From Clytia hemisphaerica (lineage: Eukaryota > Cnidaria > Hydrozoa > Leptothecata > Clytiidae), in contig CACVBU010001154.1 of assembly GCA_902728285.1 (NCBI GenBank), positions 2,216,604 to 2,280,603 of the forward strand: a DNA stretch of 64,000 nt. Direction: 5' to 3'. Positions 1 to 11,420 of the stretch are shown here, piece by piece. The notes under the pieces were generated by a model. That model searched no databases. It had not been told where the DNA came from and saw only the letters and a program-made list of their open reading frames with translations. Position numbers and translations under genes: made by a program. Within the stretch, counting starts at the first letter, position 1, and each line of letters opens with the position of its first letter.

Positions 1-862
1 AGATTTGGCAATTTGCAAAAGAGTGTTTTCCATTCATTTTTAAATTACTCAAAAATTATTATATTTCCATTCATTTGAATGAAGCAAAAACTCTGTTTCT
101 ACAACTCTTGATGGAGTCTGTTGCTTTTTCAACCTTTGCAAGACAGCTGCTTTTGTAAAAGGTTTCATAAAAGGTCGAAAAAAGAGGGGGGTTGAACTTA
201 AACCTGGGAAAAAGAGGGGGTTGAAAAAAAAGAGGGGGGTTGAGGAATTTTCATTTTTAAGAGGGGGGCTGAGCTAAAAGAGGGGGTGTCATTTTTAAGG
301 GGGGCTTGATACCCATCTGCCCACTATGGTGTTTAAGCGTTCTTCAGCTCTTTCTTCGTCGGTTCTTATTTATAGCCACTAATCTCATGCAATAACATTC
401 TATGTTGAAAATGTTTTACTCGCTCTCTGTAGGCTGAGGCTAAATCCGTTAAAACTTGGTACAATAGAATAGGCCTTAAAAATGTTTCACATTTTAGAAC
501 CTGCAAATGATTTTTGAATGCTACTACACAGGAATGTTAAAAATTTCAGCTCGATTCGAGGTCTTTCCTTTCAAACGACATCTTTCGAACATTCTTTAAT
601 TCTTCAGTGGCCGTAGCATATGGGTAGGGAATCCGGTTGCCGCGATGTACAAAGTCGGGGGTTAGAAGATCCCCCATCCGGGTCATGCGGAAAAGGCCTG
701 AGAGTGATAGCTATTTAATGAATTTCTGCTTGCTCTCAGCAACCACATAGTATAGTAGACGATCGATGGTTATAGTAGTAAAAGGAGTGGCGCTCGTCTA
801 ATATTCAGGTAAGACAGTCAAGTAAAAGGTTGCCCTCTTCAACTTCTTCTTCCTTCACACAG
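1..862. other. Intronic/upstream sequence left of the calcyclin-binding protein exon
   Basis: No exon was recognised here. Given the gene ending at 1067, most of this is presumably its last intron. It ends in a pyrimidine-rich acceptor (ctcttcaacttcttcttcc followed by ttcacacag). A guanine-rich imperfect repeat sits at 181-306. The remaining upstream exons must lie beyond the left edge or were missed. Confidence 0.5.
181..306. repeat. G-rich purine tandem repeat
   Basis: Imperfect repeats of aaaagagggggg(g)ttga run along the + strand, with at least five G5-G6 tracts in about 125 bases. The strand asymmetry (G-rich + strand) could allow G-quadruplex or triplex structure. No coding potential is visible. 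Confidence 0.7.
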
Positions 863-1067
863 GGATAATAAATTCAGCTCGAGCACGCCTTCAGACGCGA
901 ACGAAGATCCACAAGCGGGCATCATGAACTTGATGAAGAAGATGTATGATGATGGTGACGATGATATGAAAAGAATGATCAAGAAGACTTGGTATGAATC
1001 TTCGCAAAAACAAGGCGGCGCAGGTGCTGGTGGTATGCCAGGAGTGCCTGGTATGCCCGGATTGTAA
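863..1067 (+). CDS. CACYBP: Calcyclin-binding protein (CacyBP/SIP), C-terminal exon (partial)
   Basis: This last coding exon gives about 67 residues and ends at TAA 1065-1067. After an acceptor at 861-862 the first base completes a split codon. The translated segment [19 protein letters not shown] and the following [12 protein letters not shown] match the C-terminal SGS-type end of animal CacyBP, whose hallmark is an acidic [10 protein letters not shown] stretch followed by a WxES motif. CacyBP links Siah-1, Skp1 and S100 proteins in ubiquitin-ligase assembly, and the SGS region binds S100/calcyclin. The extra tail [17 protein letters not shown] is Gly/Met/Pro-rich and unlike the short charged end I know from vertebrates. 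Only the 3' end is in the window, so the rest of the gene lies to the left. No canonical AATAAA was seen shortly after the stop. Confidence 0.85.
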
Positions 1068-1580
1068 CAAAATATAGTATGTTCTTTGTATGGAGTGAGC
1101 AATTAGTGGAATTTTCTTCAGTTCAATTTTCGTAGTGTGCTGTCTATTCTAGAAAGATTCATTTTCAAGTTTTGGGTTATTTGATGGCTTAAGCATTTTT
1201 AAGCAATTTTATAGATTAAAGGAATTTCATAAATTCTACTAACTGACACGGCTTAATATAGAGTATAATATCAGGATGACATGAGATGTTCAATTTTTTA
1301 AATGATGGAATTTTTTTTCAGCACTAGGATTTTCTATTATTTTTTTTACTATATTTTCGACCAAAACTTATTCTAAACTCGATTTTATAAGTAATTGTTA
1401 TAAAGTGTAGATGAATTTATTATCAAGAACTGATGCACGAATCAATTGTAATTTCTGTAGGGTTCAGACTTGAAGAAAAGAGAAAGAGATATCAAATATT
1501 CAGAAAAAAAAGGTACTTAATTTGTTTTCAGTTCAATTTTTACCTTGAAGGGTAGCCGTACTCGCGACCATTTCTAACAC
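1068..1580. other. 3' UTR and unassigned AT-rich sequence
   Basis: This stretch follows the CacyBP stop. It is AT-rich with no open frame of note. It presumably starts with the 3' UTR, but I could not place a clear poly(A) signal. Confidence 0.4.
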
Positions 1581-2032
1581 ATTGTACTATTCTGCGTCAT
1601 TTTTACACTTGAGTTTTGTCCCAAAATATGTGATATTCACTACAACCCCTTAGGGGTTTAAAAGGTTACTTATAGAACCATAGTCATTATAAAAACACTG
1701 GTCTGGAAGGCTTTCGTCTCTTTTTATTGTTAAAAGATGGACCTTACGTACCAAAATAGATTTATTTTGCAAACTTTTTGATCATGTGATTAGAAAATAG
1801 ACCAATCCTAAGAGGAGATTTTGGTAACGTGATCAAAAACTATGCAAATGGCAACTTGTCTTTGGTTTGTAACAAAAAAAAATTGAACAAAAAGCTAAAA
1901 CAATACATTGCCGGACCGGTGTTTTTTATAATGACTATGGTTCTATAAGTAACCTTTTAAACCCCGAAGGGATTGTAGCCGTGAATATCACATATTTTGT
2001 GACAAAACACAAATCACGCAAAATAGTACAAT
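1581..2032. mobile_element. MITE with ~110 bp terminal inverted repeats
   Basis: The left end begins attgtactattctgcg and the right end finishes cgcaaaatagtacaat, which are reverse complements with few mismatches. The match continues inward for about 110 bases (left: ...atatgtgatattcactacaa..., right: ...gtgaatatcacatatt...). The loop of about 230 bases has no ORF. This is a foldback-type non-autonomous DNA transposon. Confidence 0.85.
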
Positions 2033-2567
2033 AGAACCTCACAGGTTGTCAATTTTAAATGGGTTTTCCGGGTCAAAAACAGGAAAACCATTTTTTAAAC
2101 ATCACATTTTCTTCTATACAAACTAAATACATACATAACTAAATCTTTATCCTTATCTACTACGACATGATATATGATAAACTAAAAATCTTCAATAATG
2201 TCCCCATAAAATAAACGCCTCCGCTCTAGATGGGGCGTTTTTGAAATAAGTAGCAGTAAGGGATACTGATATGAAGGAAAGCTTAACTATATGTTAATAA
2301 TTGTTTTTTCTTAACTATTCGAGCTGACTTTGAAGTATTTTCACGCCTCAAAAATTACAAGGCGTTTGCGCAATAAAGCGATACGGTATGAACATCCGAA
2401 AATTTTTGACTTAATTATATAAAAAACGTAGAAGTAAAGTAAATATACGATGGTTTTTACAAACACACATGGCCTTCAGTTATTTTGTTGGTCAACGCCC
2501 CCTCCCCTCTGTTTGAATTGTCTTATGTGGGAGGAGAGCAATAATTTTTAAAAGTAGCTTCTTATGG
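2033..2567. other. Intergenic sequence
   Basis: AT-rich spacer between a MITE and the 3' end of the minus-strand coiled-coil gene. It should contain that gene's 3' UTR. No gene or clear poly(A) signal was identified. Confidence 0.4.
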
Positions 2568-5500
2568 TTAAACTGATTGCTCCTCGGCATATCGTCGATT
2601 GCGTAATCTTCTTTTTCTGCGAGTTGCAGAAGGCTGAGGTAAATGGTTCTCATATCCGTCGTCGTTGTTTGTCACGTGATCGTCTGAGAGTGTTGTGATT
2701 GGTTGATATGTTGTGTCGTCGTCTTTGTTATCGAGATGATGGCCGCTTGGTATTACAATCTCGTTCGTTTCATTTGCGTTGGTTGCAAAATCTTGGTTTA
2801 GTTCTACAAAACATATTTACATTTCGGGGAAGTCAAAATCGTAGACCCTTAAAAAACCGCTAGTGGATGCCGGCAGCCTACATTTCGAGTAGACCATAAC
2901 ATCTATCCCGAAACAGTAATCTTTGCCTTTATTTACTTTAGGTGGAACTTGCCTATTACAGTTTGGAGAATAACATAGAATCTTTAATAGTCCTGTAGAA
3001 TTTGGAGTCAACCTAGAAAAGATTCGAATAAAATGTTTCTCTACACCGTTGGAAAGATAATTTTATCAGAATGTGGGGTAGAGTCTATTTTTACACCTTG
3101 GACAAAAGAAGTTATTGACAAAAGAGTGACAGGTGGTATAAACCTTCTACTCGAATTTTTTCTAGGTTAGCTCTATTTTCGACAAAGTTCTACAGGACTA
3201 AAAAGACGATTTGGGTAATATGGTATATAGAAACATTAATAAATCCCTTTTTAATATTAGCTGTGATAGAACATCGCGTTGTATTGCCTCGTGCGTAACC
3301 TATGCGGTACTTCTTAAGATTTACCTTGTCCTATTTTATTAGCTAAGGTGAGGCCCAATTTCGACATAATTAGTCTCATTCGACGGAGTGAGCCTAACTA
3401 TGATTTTTGTAAATAAGTTTAGTAAACCTAAATCTTTATCTTTGTATATGGTGTGGTAAACGCCAGATTTTCTTACCTTGCTTTTGTGTGGGCTGGTCGC
3501 TCTTGTTAGCGATGCAATCACGAGTGATCGTCAAAACTTCATCTTTCAAGTCTTCTGAAAGCTTTCGTCTCATTCGATCAGTTGAATGCTAGCAGGGAAC
3601 AGTTTAAAACGACTTTATTAGTTGGTATGTTAGAAACGGATTTTTGCATTTCTTTGCTATTCCTGAAACCCAGGTCCAACTATCTAAATGTGGATCTGAT
3701 GAACTCACTTCTTCTTACACATACCTTATCTGCCCTTTTTTGTCGTAATAAGGGCCGGCGTTAAAAAGGCCGGTGTAAAAAGGGCCAAAATTTTGCAAAT
3801 TTTACTTAAAAGTGGCATTAATTTTTTACCATTTTTTTTCTCTATTCAAAGGATTTTGGTTATATGATTCGAAGATTAAAAATTATCCATTGGTGTAAGC
3901 CCAAAATCAGGCTGTGGCGTAACAAGGGCCGGTGTTAAATTAGGGCCGGCGTAAAAAGGGCCGATAAGGTAGTCTAGCCTGCTGCCCGATGAATTTCCTT
4001 GTTTCGAAACTCTCATCTATGTTTATTTTTAACTGTGCCTACCTTTCTCGTAGGAGATGTAAAATCAGCGGGTGGTTCAATTTCCCGCCCTTCTTTGATG
4101 GCGTTTTCGTGTTCTTCTACGGCCTCCTCGTAATTTTTTTTGTGCGACTTACATTCTTGTTCCGCCTCAGCTAGTTGTCTCTCGATCTCCTATTGAGAAA
4201 GAATATGTTAATATCACTGCTGTACACTTTTTGATCTTATTTTATGACTTAACTTAAGGTTAGTTTAGGTTTTCTTTTAAATTTTTTCTAAGTTGCATCT
4301 TTTTCTTTATAAAACTTTGTAAGATCATATTGCTGATCCACGTAAAATTTTTATCGATCTATTTATCGAATACTACAATCTACAAGATTACCACTTACTC
4401 ACTTTAACTTATTTGCGACACCGCTAGAGATAATGAGGTAATTTCAGTTTAAAAATAGGCACCATACCTGTTTTTGTTTTCGAATAGTTGCTACTTTATC
4501 GTTTGCGTAATTCATTTGTGTTTTCAAAGATTTCAAGTATAGCCCGTAATCTCTTTCTGGAGTTTCGCTGCTATCTTCTTTACCACTTGCTGTTGGGTTT
4601 CTACTTCTTGATGTTGTCTGCTTCCGACCGCTGTATTTTTTCTCGGCATATCTGAACATACTGTCCAACAGTTGTTGTTGTATGCGCTCTGTTGATATGT
4701 GAAAAATATGGAGAAGGTAGTAGGGGAGGTTTAAAACGCTGTTAAGGAGGTCTCAAGTGAGGTCGGTTAAAGAAAGTCTCTACAAAGCAGAAGCAGCCCC
4801 CAAATAATTTTTTCAAAAATGGTTATTTTGCAAAATGCAAAGGTTTCTTTTTTAATTTGTCATAATTGTCTTTTATGGGCATGTTTTGAGTGTATTTTTA
4901 AGCAATCTAGCGCTCAAATTTTCAAAATTCCCCCCCTCGGGCCAAACCATGGTTGGCCCTCGCGGTGTCACTAAACTTCAGCCCCCCCCCCCAATATTAA
5001 AATGCTTCCTACGGCACTGAGAAGGATGTTGTACACTAACCAATTAAGCCGGCCGGATTTCGAAATTACCGAAATTGAAACCTAATAACTTGAAAAAAAT
5101 CTATCTTACTTCTTTTTGAATCAGGAAGGTTTGCAAAAGTTGAACCTTGACGTATCTCATCTTCTTGCAGTTGTTTGAGACCTAGGACGAAGAATTCAAT
5201 TGGAATACTTTACCTTAACAAAGGAAGTTCTGACATTTTAACTTTATAGCTGTCTCTCCATTAGAAAGGTAAATTCCAAAAAAAAGCAAAGCTCAAAATC
5301 TAACAATATTTGCGAAACATATCCGCGATAAAAGAGGTAAAGAATGTAAAATTTCGTAAAAATTCCTAAAAGTTTCAAAAACAAAATACATGGGCATACC
5401 TTTTACCGAATTCTTTCTTGCCTTCTCCTGCTGAATAAAAAGAGAAGCTACAAAGTTGAATGTCTATGGTAAGTTGGTAAATAATCAGCTGAGAGCGAAC

Positions 5501-8177
5501 TTCAGAGTTTATTAAAAAAAAACAATCGATAAGAGCTTTGAAGGTTCATTTTAGCTCATTTTAGTGCCCAAGATTATAAAATTGAAGACATTTTTTGTTA
5601 AGAAGTTCTTCGATCGAGGGAATTCCTTGAAGAAATTTGAAGTATCGATGTTTACTACTCGAGGCACTCTCTGAATGGGCTGAGTGCTATGCGTCTCGTC
5701 GGCATGCCTGCGAGAGACTCAGATAGAGAAGAAATAGTAAATTTTTTAGTTTTTTGCTCTATACAAGGACTTCTAAATTTCTAACTATTTGAGGAACAAC
5801 TTTAAACAACCTCTATTTTTCCAAGGTTTCTAACCCTTATTTTTATTGAGGAGAGGGAAAGTTTAGTTATAAGATTTAAAACGTATTCTCAAAAAAGCTA
5901 CAAGTTTTGAAAAAGAATAGCACCAGGTTCATTTACCCGTTTAACACTTTCCCAGCCACGTGAGAATTTTCTATTGTTGTGTAATATGGTACTTGTAGTG
6001 GATTGAATTCATTCCAATGTGTTTGTAAATATTTTTAACCATTTTTCATCATAATTTTAAGGGGTTTTAAAACCACTATTTTTCATAACGGTCTTTAAGC
6101 TTAAGGATTTAAGTTACGTAGACATAAAATTGTGATTACATAATTATTGGGAGGTCAAACCATAGTCAAAAGCCTATGGGAAAGCCTAAATTTAATTTTG
6201 GTTATGTATAATTGACTGACTCATTCTTTCAGATTTATTTATGGCTGTTGTATAAATTGAGGGTTGATTTCGGAGGGATGTTAAGTGACATGATGTTCGA
6301 AGCGGGTCCCTTAAATTGGAAGAATTTACGACCGCTACTGTAGTACAAGAGGATAAAGAATTTGGAACAACACTGCTTTAACGGACCAACTAACTAAGTC
6401 CTTAAGTCCGCATTGAGAAAAGTCAGGTATACTGTAGCTCAGATAGCCTGGAGACCCATGCTATGATTTCTTCTTTGATAAATTGATGGCGAAATGTATA
6501 GCATGGTACGGGCTGAGAGTTTGAATTTCCCAGATCCTAATAACGGTTGAAAACATAGCCAATCAAATTTTGTTATTCTTTTACTGGTCACACTTTCTTA
6601 GAGAAAGCGCAACTTTCGAAATTTGGTTTTTATTTTAGTAAGTGAGGACAGCGCTAAATTCGAATTTCCCACTGTAAAAAATGTCAGTCCAATATTGGAC
6701 TCACAGCTCAAACCCGTCTTGTGTACATCAAATTATAAAAAAACACACGACGGGTCTCCTGTCTATAGCTCAGCTGGCTTTCATTCGAACCTATATTTGA
6801 ATCCTTCTAAAAGGATGGTTCTCTCAGCTTAAAATGCCTCTTTAGAATAATTTCGGTTAAATATCAACAACAATTTGAGTTATGCTCGATTGAGCCTCCT
6901 GGTGCGTGTGCTACGGTGCTCCTTAGGTACTCACTTAAAAATAACTTGACGTCATGTACCCCTCTCCCCTGTAATGAACATCTTAAGCCTTACCTTCGGC
7001 CGAAGACAGTTTTAAAGATCGAAATAGAGGAGAGAGTCTGTACTGTTGACCCTCGCTAATTCGAACTTGAACGGAAAGTCTTATTTTCTCGAGTAACAGA
7101 GATATTCGAATTATAGAGAGAGTATTTTAAGAGGGTTTTTTTCCTTACGGGAACTGAGAAAAAGTTCGAATTATAGTAAGATTCGAATGCAATAGAAGTT
7201 CGAATAAGCGAGAGTTAGCTGTATTCAAAAAAATAGCATACCTTCTCATCGGTGCTTGCAAACATGGAAAGTTTTTGTTGAATCTTTGATGAAGTTTTTC
7301 GTGCGGTCGATAGACGAAAATCATTGAATGCTGGTTGCTTTTTGCTAGCTGAATTGTTTCTTTTAGTAGAAATTGTAGGATGATTCTTCTCACTATCACC
7401 AGTGGCGGGAGATTCATTCCTCACATGAGACAAGGGTGAATCTGTTCTACCTTTATTTTCTATTTCGCGATTCTTTAAAATTTCCGGATTTAGATTTTCA
7501 TTTACGGCGACTTCCTCGACTTTCTTTTCGTTGGTTCTTTGTGAACGGAGAGTGTTTTCCCTACATCGCTCCTTCCTCGACGTCTTTTGCTTTTCACCGT
7601 GAAATTCGTTTACCTCGGGTTCGTCAGACTTGTCTTGTCCTTCAAATTGTGGAGAAAGACTCCTTTGATAGGTTGTGTTGTCCCTTTCGTCGTGATGGTC
7701 ATCACCCCCGTTATCCTTTGCGTCCTCAAATGCATCATCATGCCTCCCATAATTCTCTTCAACGCTGCTCGCTTCTTCTTCAAAAGCTCCAAAAGACGAT
7801 CCAATGCTGGTCACACTACTCTGTCTTAGCGAAGATGCACCATCATCGAATCCGACGCTGTTATAACTGAAACGTGTTTGTCCTTTGAAAACACCGTTAA
7901 CCGAATACTTCACCAAATAAGAACAACGGCCCCTGTTGCAAGACCAATCAGTATCGGAAACCTCACTTTCTGAAACCGTATCTTTACTGCCATCCCGATC
8001 TACGCTCCGAGTATAAGTACCGTAATATGTTCCAGAGGAGAGCGTCTTTCTAACCGGTGTGTGATTCGGAGATTCTACTGTAAAAATCTTTCCACAATTC
8101 GTACACTTCTTTTCCTCGTGTAAACACTGCTTTATGAAATCTTGCTCAAAATTAGCAGGGCTCATCGGAGGACCCAT
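2568..8177 (-). CDS. Unrecognised CxxC and coiled-coil protein, six coding exons
   Basis: Exons (minus strand order): 8177-7242, 5427-5400, 4688-4468, 4189-4043, 3588-3477, 2803-2568. Every junction is GT-AG and in phase, and together they give 559 residues. The start is the first in-frame ATG, with A at -3 and G at +4. Residues ~15-40 hold a KKCTNCGKIF motif, and a second cysteine pair (WSCNRGRCSY) follows near residue 88, so a zinc-ribbon-like fold is possible. Residues ~125-310 are acidic, low in hydrophobics and probably disordered. Residues ~310-435 are charged and heptad-like (for example KEKARKNSVKERIQQQLLDS and EIERQLAEAEQECKSHKKNY), typical of a coiled coil. The C-terminus carries a basic cluster RRKRRLRNRRYAEE that could be a nuclear signal. 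The 28-base microexon at 5400-5427 is needed to keep phase. I do not recognise the family. The first and fifth introns contain repeats. Confidence 0.72.
3722..3971. mobile_element. MITE with GGGCCGGCG repeats, inside an intron
   Basis: Ends are taccttatctgcccttttt and aaaaagggccgataaggta, which are inverted copies. Near each end there are two copies of a (taa)nagggccggcg/tgttaaa motif. It lies between exons 4043-4189 and 3477-3588 of the minus-strand coiled-coil gene. Confidence 0.8.
4739..5030. repeat. Fragment related to the 43.5-43.8 kb element
   Basis: The palindrome gggccaaaccatggttggccc at 4939-4959, followed by cgcggtgtcactaaa and a C-run, matches the segment at 43767-43810 (ggcgcaaaccatggttgcgcc followed by ttagtcacta). 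Both therefore belong to one dispersed family. The boundaries of this copy are unclear. Confidence 0.5.
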
Positions 8178-8649
8178 GATGGAATCCGAGAACAAGATCC
8201 AATGTAGTAACAAATCAAACTGAGCTGATTGATTGAAGTGGAGAGAGATACATAGACACAAATATATTATCTGAAAGTGTTATGAATTAATTAGATTCAA
8301 GGATGTGATAGTCATCTTCACTAAAAAACCATAGTTTTAACCACAAAAGAGAGAGGAAAGAAAATTCATATCTTCCATACGACGAGGACGAATGTTCTTG
8401 TCACCTTGTTAAAAAGAAATGTTACGTTGTCGTGATCTAATAATAAACTTTGTGTTCCCAGATATGACATAACTTTCAACCTCCATTTTCGTAAAAAAAT
8501 CTTGATTTGATTGAGCAATGGCCCTACGAAGACTATATTCCATCAACGATGATTGATTTTACACTTCGATCATAAATACACCTATGTTATTCTATTATTG
8601 AATATAAGATTCGTTGTAGCAAAATTTCATGCTCCATCCGATGAGTACT
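8178..8649. other. 5' region of the coiled-coil gene
   Basis: Upstream of the ATG at 8177 (minus) the frame stays open to about 8261 without another ATG. A possible splice acceptor (caatcagctcag on the minus strand) near 8220 suggests a 5' UTR intron. No convincing TATA box was seen. Confidence 0.35.
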
Positions 8650-8663
8650 AGTTATCGCACGAC

Positions 8664-8790
8664 TTCGAGTGCAATACGAGAAATATTTTACGAGCTCCGA
8701 GATTTTTCCGTAATATTTTTCCGAGTCTTTAGGCGAGGAAAAATATCGGTAAAATCTCGGAACGAGTAAAATATCGAGTATTGCACGAGG
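8664..8790. repeat. Foldback palindrome ~125 bp
   Basis: The left arm cgagtgcaatacgag continues to aaatattttacgagctccgagat. The right arm is its imperfect reverse complement, running from atctcgg to ctcgtgcaat when read on the minus strand. The loop is only a few bases near 8730. It is either a small MITE or a fossil of one, and it lies just past the 3' end of the 119-codon ORF. Confidence 0.75.
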
Positions 8791-8827
8791 AATCGTCGAT
8801 TTTTTACTCAGTTTTGGGGTTAGCAGT

Positions 8828-9187
8828 TTAGCCTACAACGTCATTTTTTTGGCTATAAAGACTTTTGCTAGGCATCTCCTGTCTCAAAAAAGTTTCAAAA
8901 TCATATCCTTTTTCGAGCCAGTCACATGCGGTTACACTAAAGGTCCTAAGGGATCGCCCCGCTAGTATTTGATTGTTACAATTTCCATATAAACGATTGG
9001 TGTCGGCAGTTTTCTCAAAATTCATCCACAGAGGGGGCTGTGATTGTTTGTAGGGAGTCAAGGTATCAGCCTCGCGATTGTTTGTTAACGAACCTCTCCC
9101 CCCTCCTTTATCTCTCAAAATCGAATCATAACTACGCCTACTTGATATAAGATCACTTTTTTTTGGCTCGTCCACTTTGGAAATCAT
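8828..9187 (-). CDS. Hypothetical 119-residue protein, single exon
   Basis: An uninterrupted ATG-to-stop frame of 119 codons in AT-rich DNA. The composition looks protein-like rather than random: charged N-terminus (MISKVDEPKKSDLISSRR), a Pro/aromatic middle (TPYKQSQPPLWMNFEKTAD) and a C-terminal part with SLRTFSVTACDWLEKGYDFE. There is no signal peptide, membrane segment or cysteine pattern. The foldback palindrome begins within 40 bases after the stop, and no AATAAA was seen. I do not recognise the family. It could be a small intronless gene, a retained exon or a chance ORF. It lies upstream of the coiled-coil gene on the same strand but cannot be joined to it in an obvious way. Confidence 0.45.
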   Translation of the reverse strand: MISKVDEPKKSDLISSRRSYDSILRDKGGGRGSLTNNREADTLTPYKQSQPPLWMNFEKTADTNRLYGNCNNQILAGRSLRTFSVTACDWLEKGYDFETFLRQEMPSKSLYSQKNDVVG

Positions 9188-9655
9188 GGCAATTTGAAAA
9201 AATGAAAAAATTGGGTAGAAGGGGCCTTTTCGTGAACCAGCTTATCTCACGTTAATATTTCGTTAGTGAAATTCTATTTGAAGATTTTGTTATCGTCGGG
9301 TTTGTATGGACAAAAAAATTGAGCTTATGGTGACGAGACTGCTTCATATCATCAAAATCCTATTAAAACGTCCACAAATTCAAGTGTTGGAGTTTGTCTG
9401 GTATTTTAAGTACGTCAAAAAATCTCTTCTTTTCCTATGTTTATCACGACTCTTTGGGATTAAATGTGTCATCAATCCTAATCCTTGTTTTTTTTGTGTG
9501 ACGGGTTAATGTATATTTTGGTTCAAATCCTCTAGAAAACTTCAACGAAAAACTTAGAAAGCTTCTTCAACACGCTAGAATCATTAACTCAAACCTCCGT
9601 AACATACCAGGATTCTTTGGAAGTATTGAAAAATTACCGAAACTTCTACATATTG
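9188..9655. other. Intergenic sequence, nothing recognised
   Basis: AT-rich spacer upstream of the 119-codon ORF. No gene or repeat family was identified. Confidence 0.4.
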
Positions 9656-9945
9656 GATACGGACTCTTCCAGAAAATGTCCGTATATGAGGGGGGTTGGA
9701 GGATATAGTGTCCGGGGGTAGTGGAAAATCTACAAAATTTGCCTTGTCTGGGGGTAAACTTGCTCTATTTGGGGGTAACTTTGCTCTGTTTGAGGGTAAA
9801 TTTGATTGTCCATGGAGTCAACTACTGCTTGTTCGGGTTAGACCTGCTGTCCGGGGGTGGGGGGTAAATTTCCAAAAAATATTATATCCTCCACCCCCCC
9901 CCCCATATACAATTTTTTTCTGGAAAAGCCTGTATATGGAGAATT
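9656..9945. mobile_element. MITE family 'GGGGGTTGGAGGATAT', copy 1
   Basis: Left end ...ccagaaaatgtccgtatatg then aggggggttggaggatat; right end atatcctccacccccccc then catatac...ctggaaaagcc. The interior has repeated tctgggggtaaacttgctc-type segments. A second copy at 36180-36430 shares both ends and the interior (aaaatctacaaaatttgcct, ggtaaacttgctct). Confidence 0.8.
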
Positions 9946-10675
9946 CACATTCGTGCAAATAAATAAGGTGACTCAAGCATTCTTGCAAAATTAGCCGAGA
10001 GCCTATAATATTGAGAATCTTTGCCCTGCAATCTCCTGCTGTCACCTTGACAACTCTACTTTGTGAGGGTGTGAATGTTGTTAAGGTTTAAAAAAGTGAG
10101 TTTAAGGTCAGTTATACTAGTACTGCTGGTTACGTAATCTTTTCATCGATATCAAAAAATCCGTATTTTGTTTATCACGATCACGAATCTTTTACCACTT
10201 CTTAAAGACTAACAACATTCTTGCCAGGTAACAATAAAGAACACACTATCGCGCCAAGAATCTTTATAATCATATTGTGGTGGTTTTTAAACACCGAATA
10301 AAAATCAGTCTTAGAATAATATTTAGATTTATGAGCTATATCTCGTCATTCTCACTTCTTTTTGGTGCCTTTATGCGTATTTGTCATTACCCCTAACTAA
10401 TCTCTCTTTATATGTCAAACTACCAGTTAAACTTTCGACTCTGGGAGAATTCGATTCAATTAAATTTGCGAAGAGCTTAATTTTGCGAGGCAGCAACCTT
10501 TTTTAATTTTGGCGAGAACTAATAGCAGGTAAATTGTTCTTTTTGTCTGAAAATTAGTGTTTTAGACAAAAATTAGGATTTTATTAGAAAATCAAGAGAA
10601 AACTGAAAATCTTTTTTGCGATATAGCAATTTTTTCTAACGTTGACGACAACTAATTTTAGCGAAAAAAACTCGC
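9946..10675. other. Intergenic sequence
   Basis: AT-rich and without a supported gene. At 10440-10530 there are motifs such as ttaatttt(g)gcgag that recall the interior of the 31.6-31.9 kb MITE, so a degraded repeat is likely there. Confidence 0.35.
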
Positions 10676-10716
10676 CATTATACATATTATACATTATACA
10701 TTATACATTTTACATA
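10676..10716. repeat. AT-rich tandem repeat (attatacatt)n
   Basis: About four units of a 9-10 base repeat (attatacat), followed just downstream by ttacttattt repeats. Simple sequence. Confidence 0.8.
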
Positions 10717-11184
10717 TATCAGTGGTTTACTCCCAGATATTACTTATTTACTTATTTACTACCCCATCGCCGGATATTACATATCTTCCATCTGATGTGT
10801 ATGCGCGTGAACATTTTCTGGAAGAGCCCAAGATTTGGACACTATTTATGCAACTTTCTTTTCTGCGATTTTACTCAGATTTGCTAGCCTAATGGACGAT
10901 CAAATTTAGTCTCAAATTATGTATTAATGATTTCGTGGTAGGCAAAATCAACTAAGATGTGTATCATATTATTCAATGATAATGTAATATTATTAAAACG
11001 ATACTCTTTGAGTGATCAAAACCTCAAAAGTCCAAGAACAGAAATTGCCAGACTGTGTAATTGAATTATAGGTAACAGTATCTCAAATAGCTACCTAAAG
11101 TCTGTTCCGAAACAAAAAGTAGTCCGTACATTTTTTAACATTTCCCGATCGAGGGAAAAAAACATTGTCACAAGGACATTGTCG

Positions 11185-11420
11185 AAAAAATAATCTTGAA
11201 AGATTGTGGTTTCGATCCCTGTTTGGGTTATACCTTAGACCTCAGAAAGGTACTTGACGTCCCTACGCTCTAAGTTCAACAATTAAATGGCGGATGAAGG
11301 GTAACTGGTGAAACCGGATTGCCATACCCTATCTCCCTATCTTCTGGTGGACAGCTTTCCATTTCCGCCCTTGACTGTTGGCTCAAAAGTCACTTCTTAC
11401 TACTATTAACACAAATTTAA
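11185..11420 (+). mobile_element. SINE-like fragment with a tRNA B-box-like motif
   Basis: A B-box-like stretch (tggtttcgatccctg, close to GGTTCGANTCC) is followed by sequence with aaccggattgccataccct. The two better SINE-like copies at 57.3 and 60.7 kb have a comparable Pol III-box plus GC-rich body. A clear A box was not found here, so this is a probable, truncated copy. Confidence 0.4.

Noticed and set aside
2817-3011. 64-codon minus-strand ORF ending DFDFPEM
   Set aside because: Using it would break phase with exon 2568-2803. Skipping it joins exon 3477-3588 to 2568-2803 in perfect phase, so it is most likely intronic.
6740-6800. tRNA-like tagctcagctgg ... tttgaatcc on the + strand
   Set aside because: The spacing is too short and no acceptor stem forms.
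7436-7870. 144-codon plus-strand ORF
   Set aside because: Antisense shadow of the 312-codon first exon of the coiled-coil gene.
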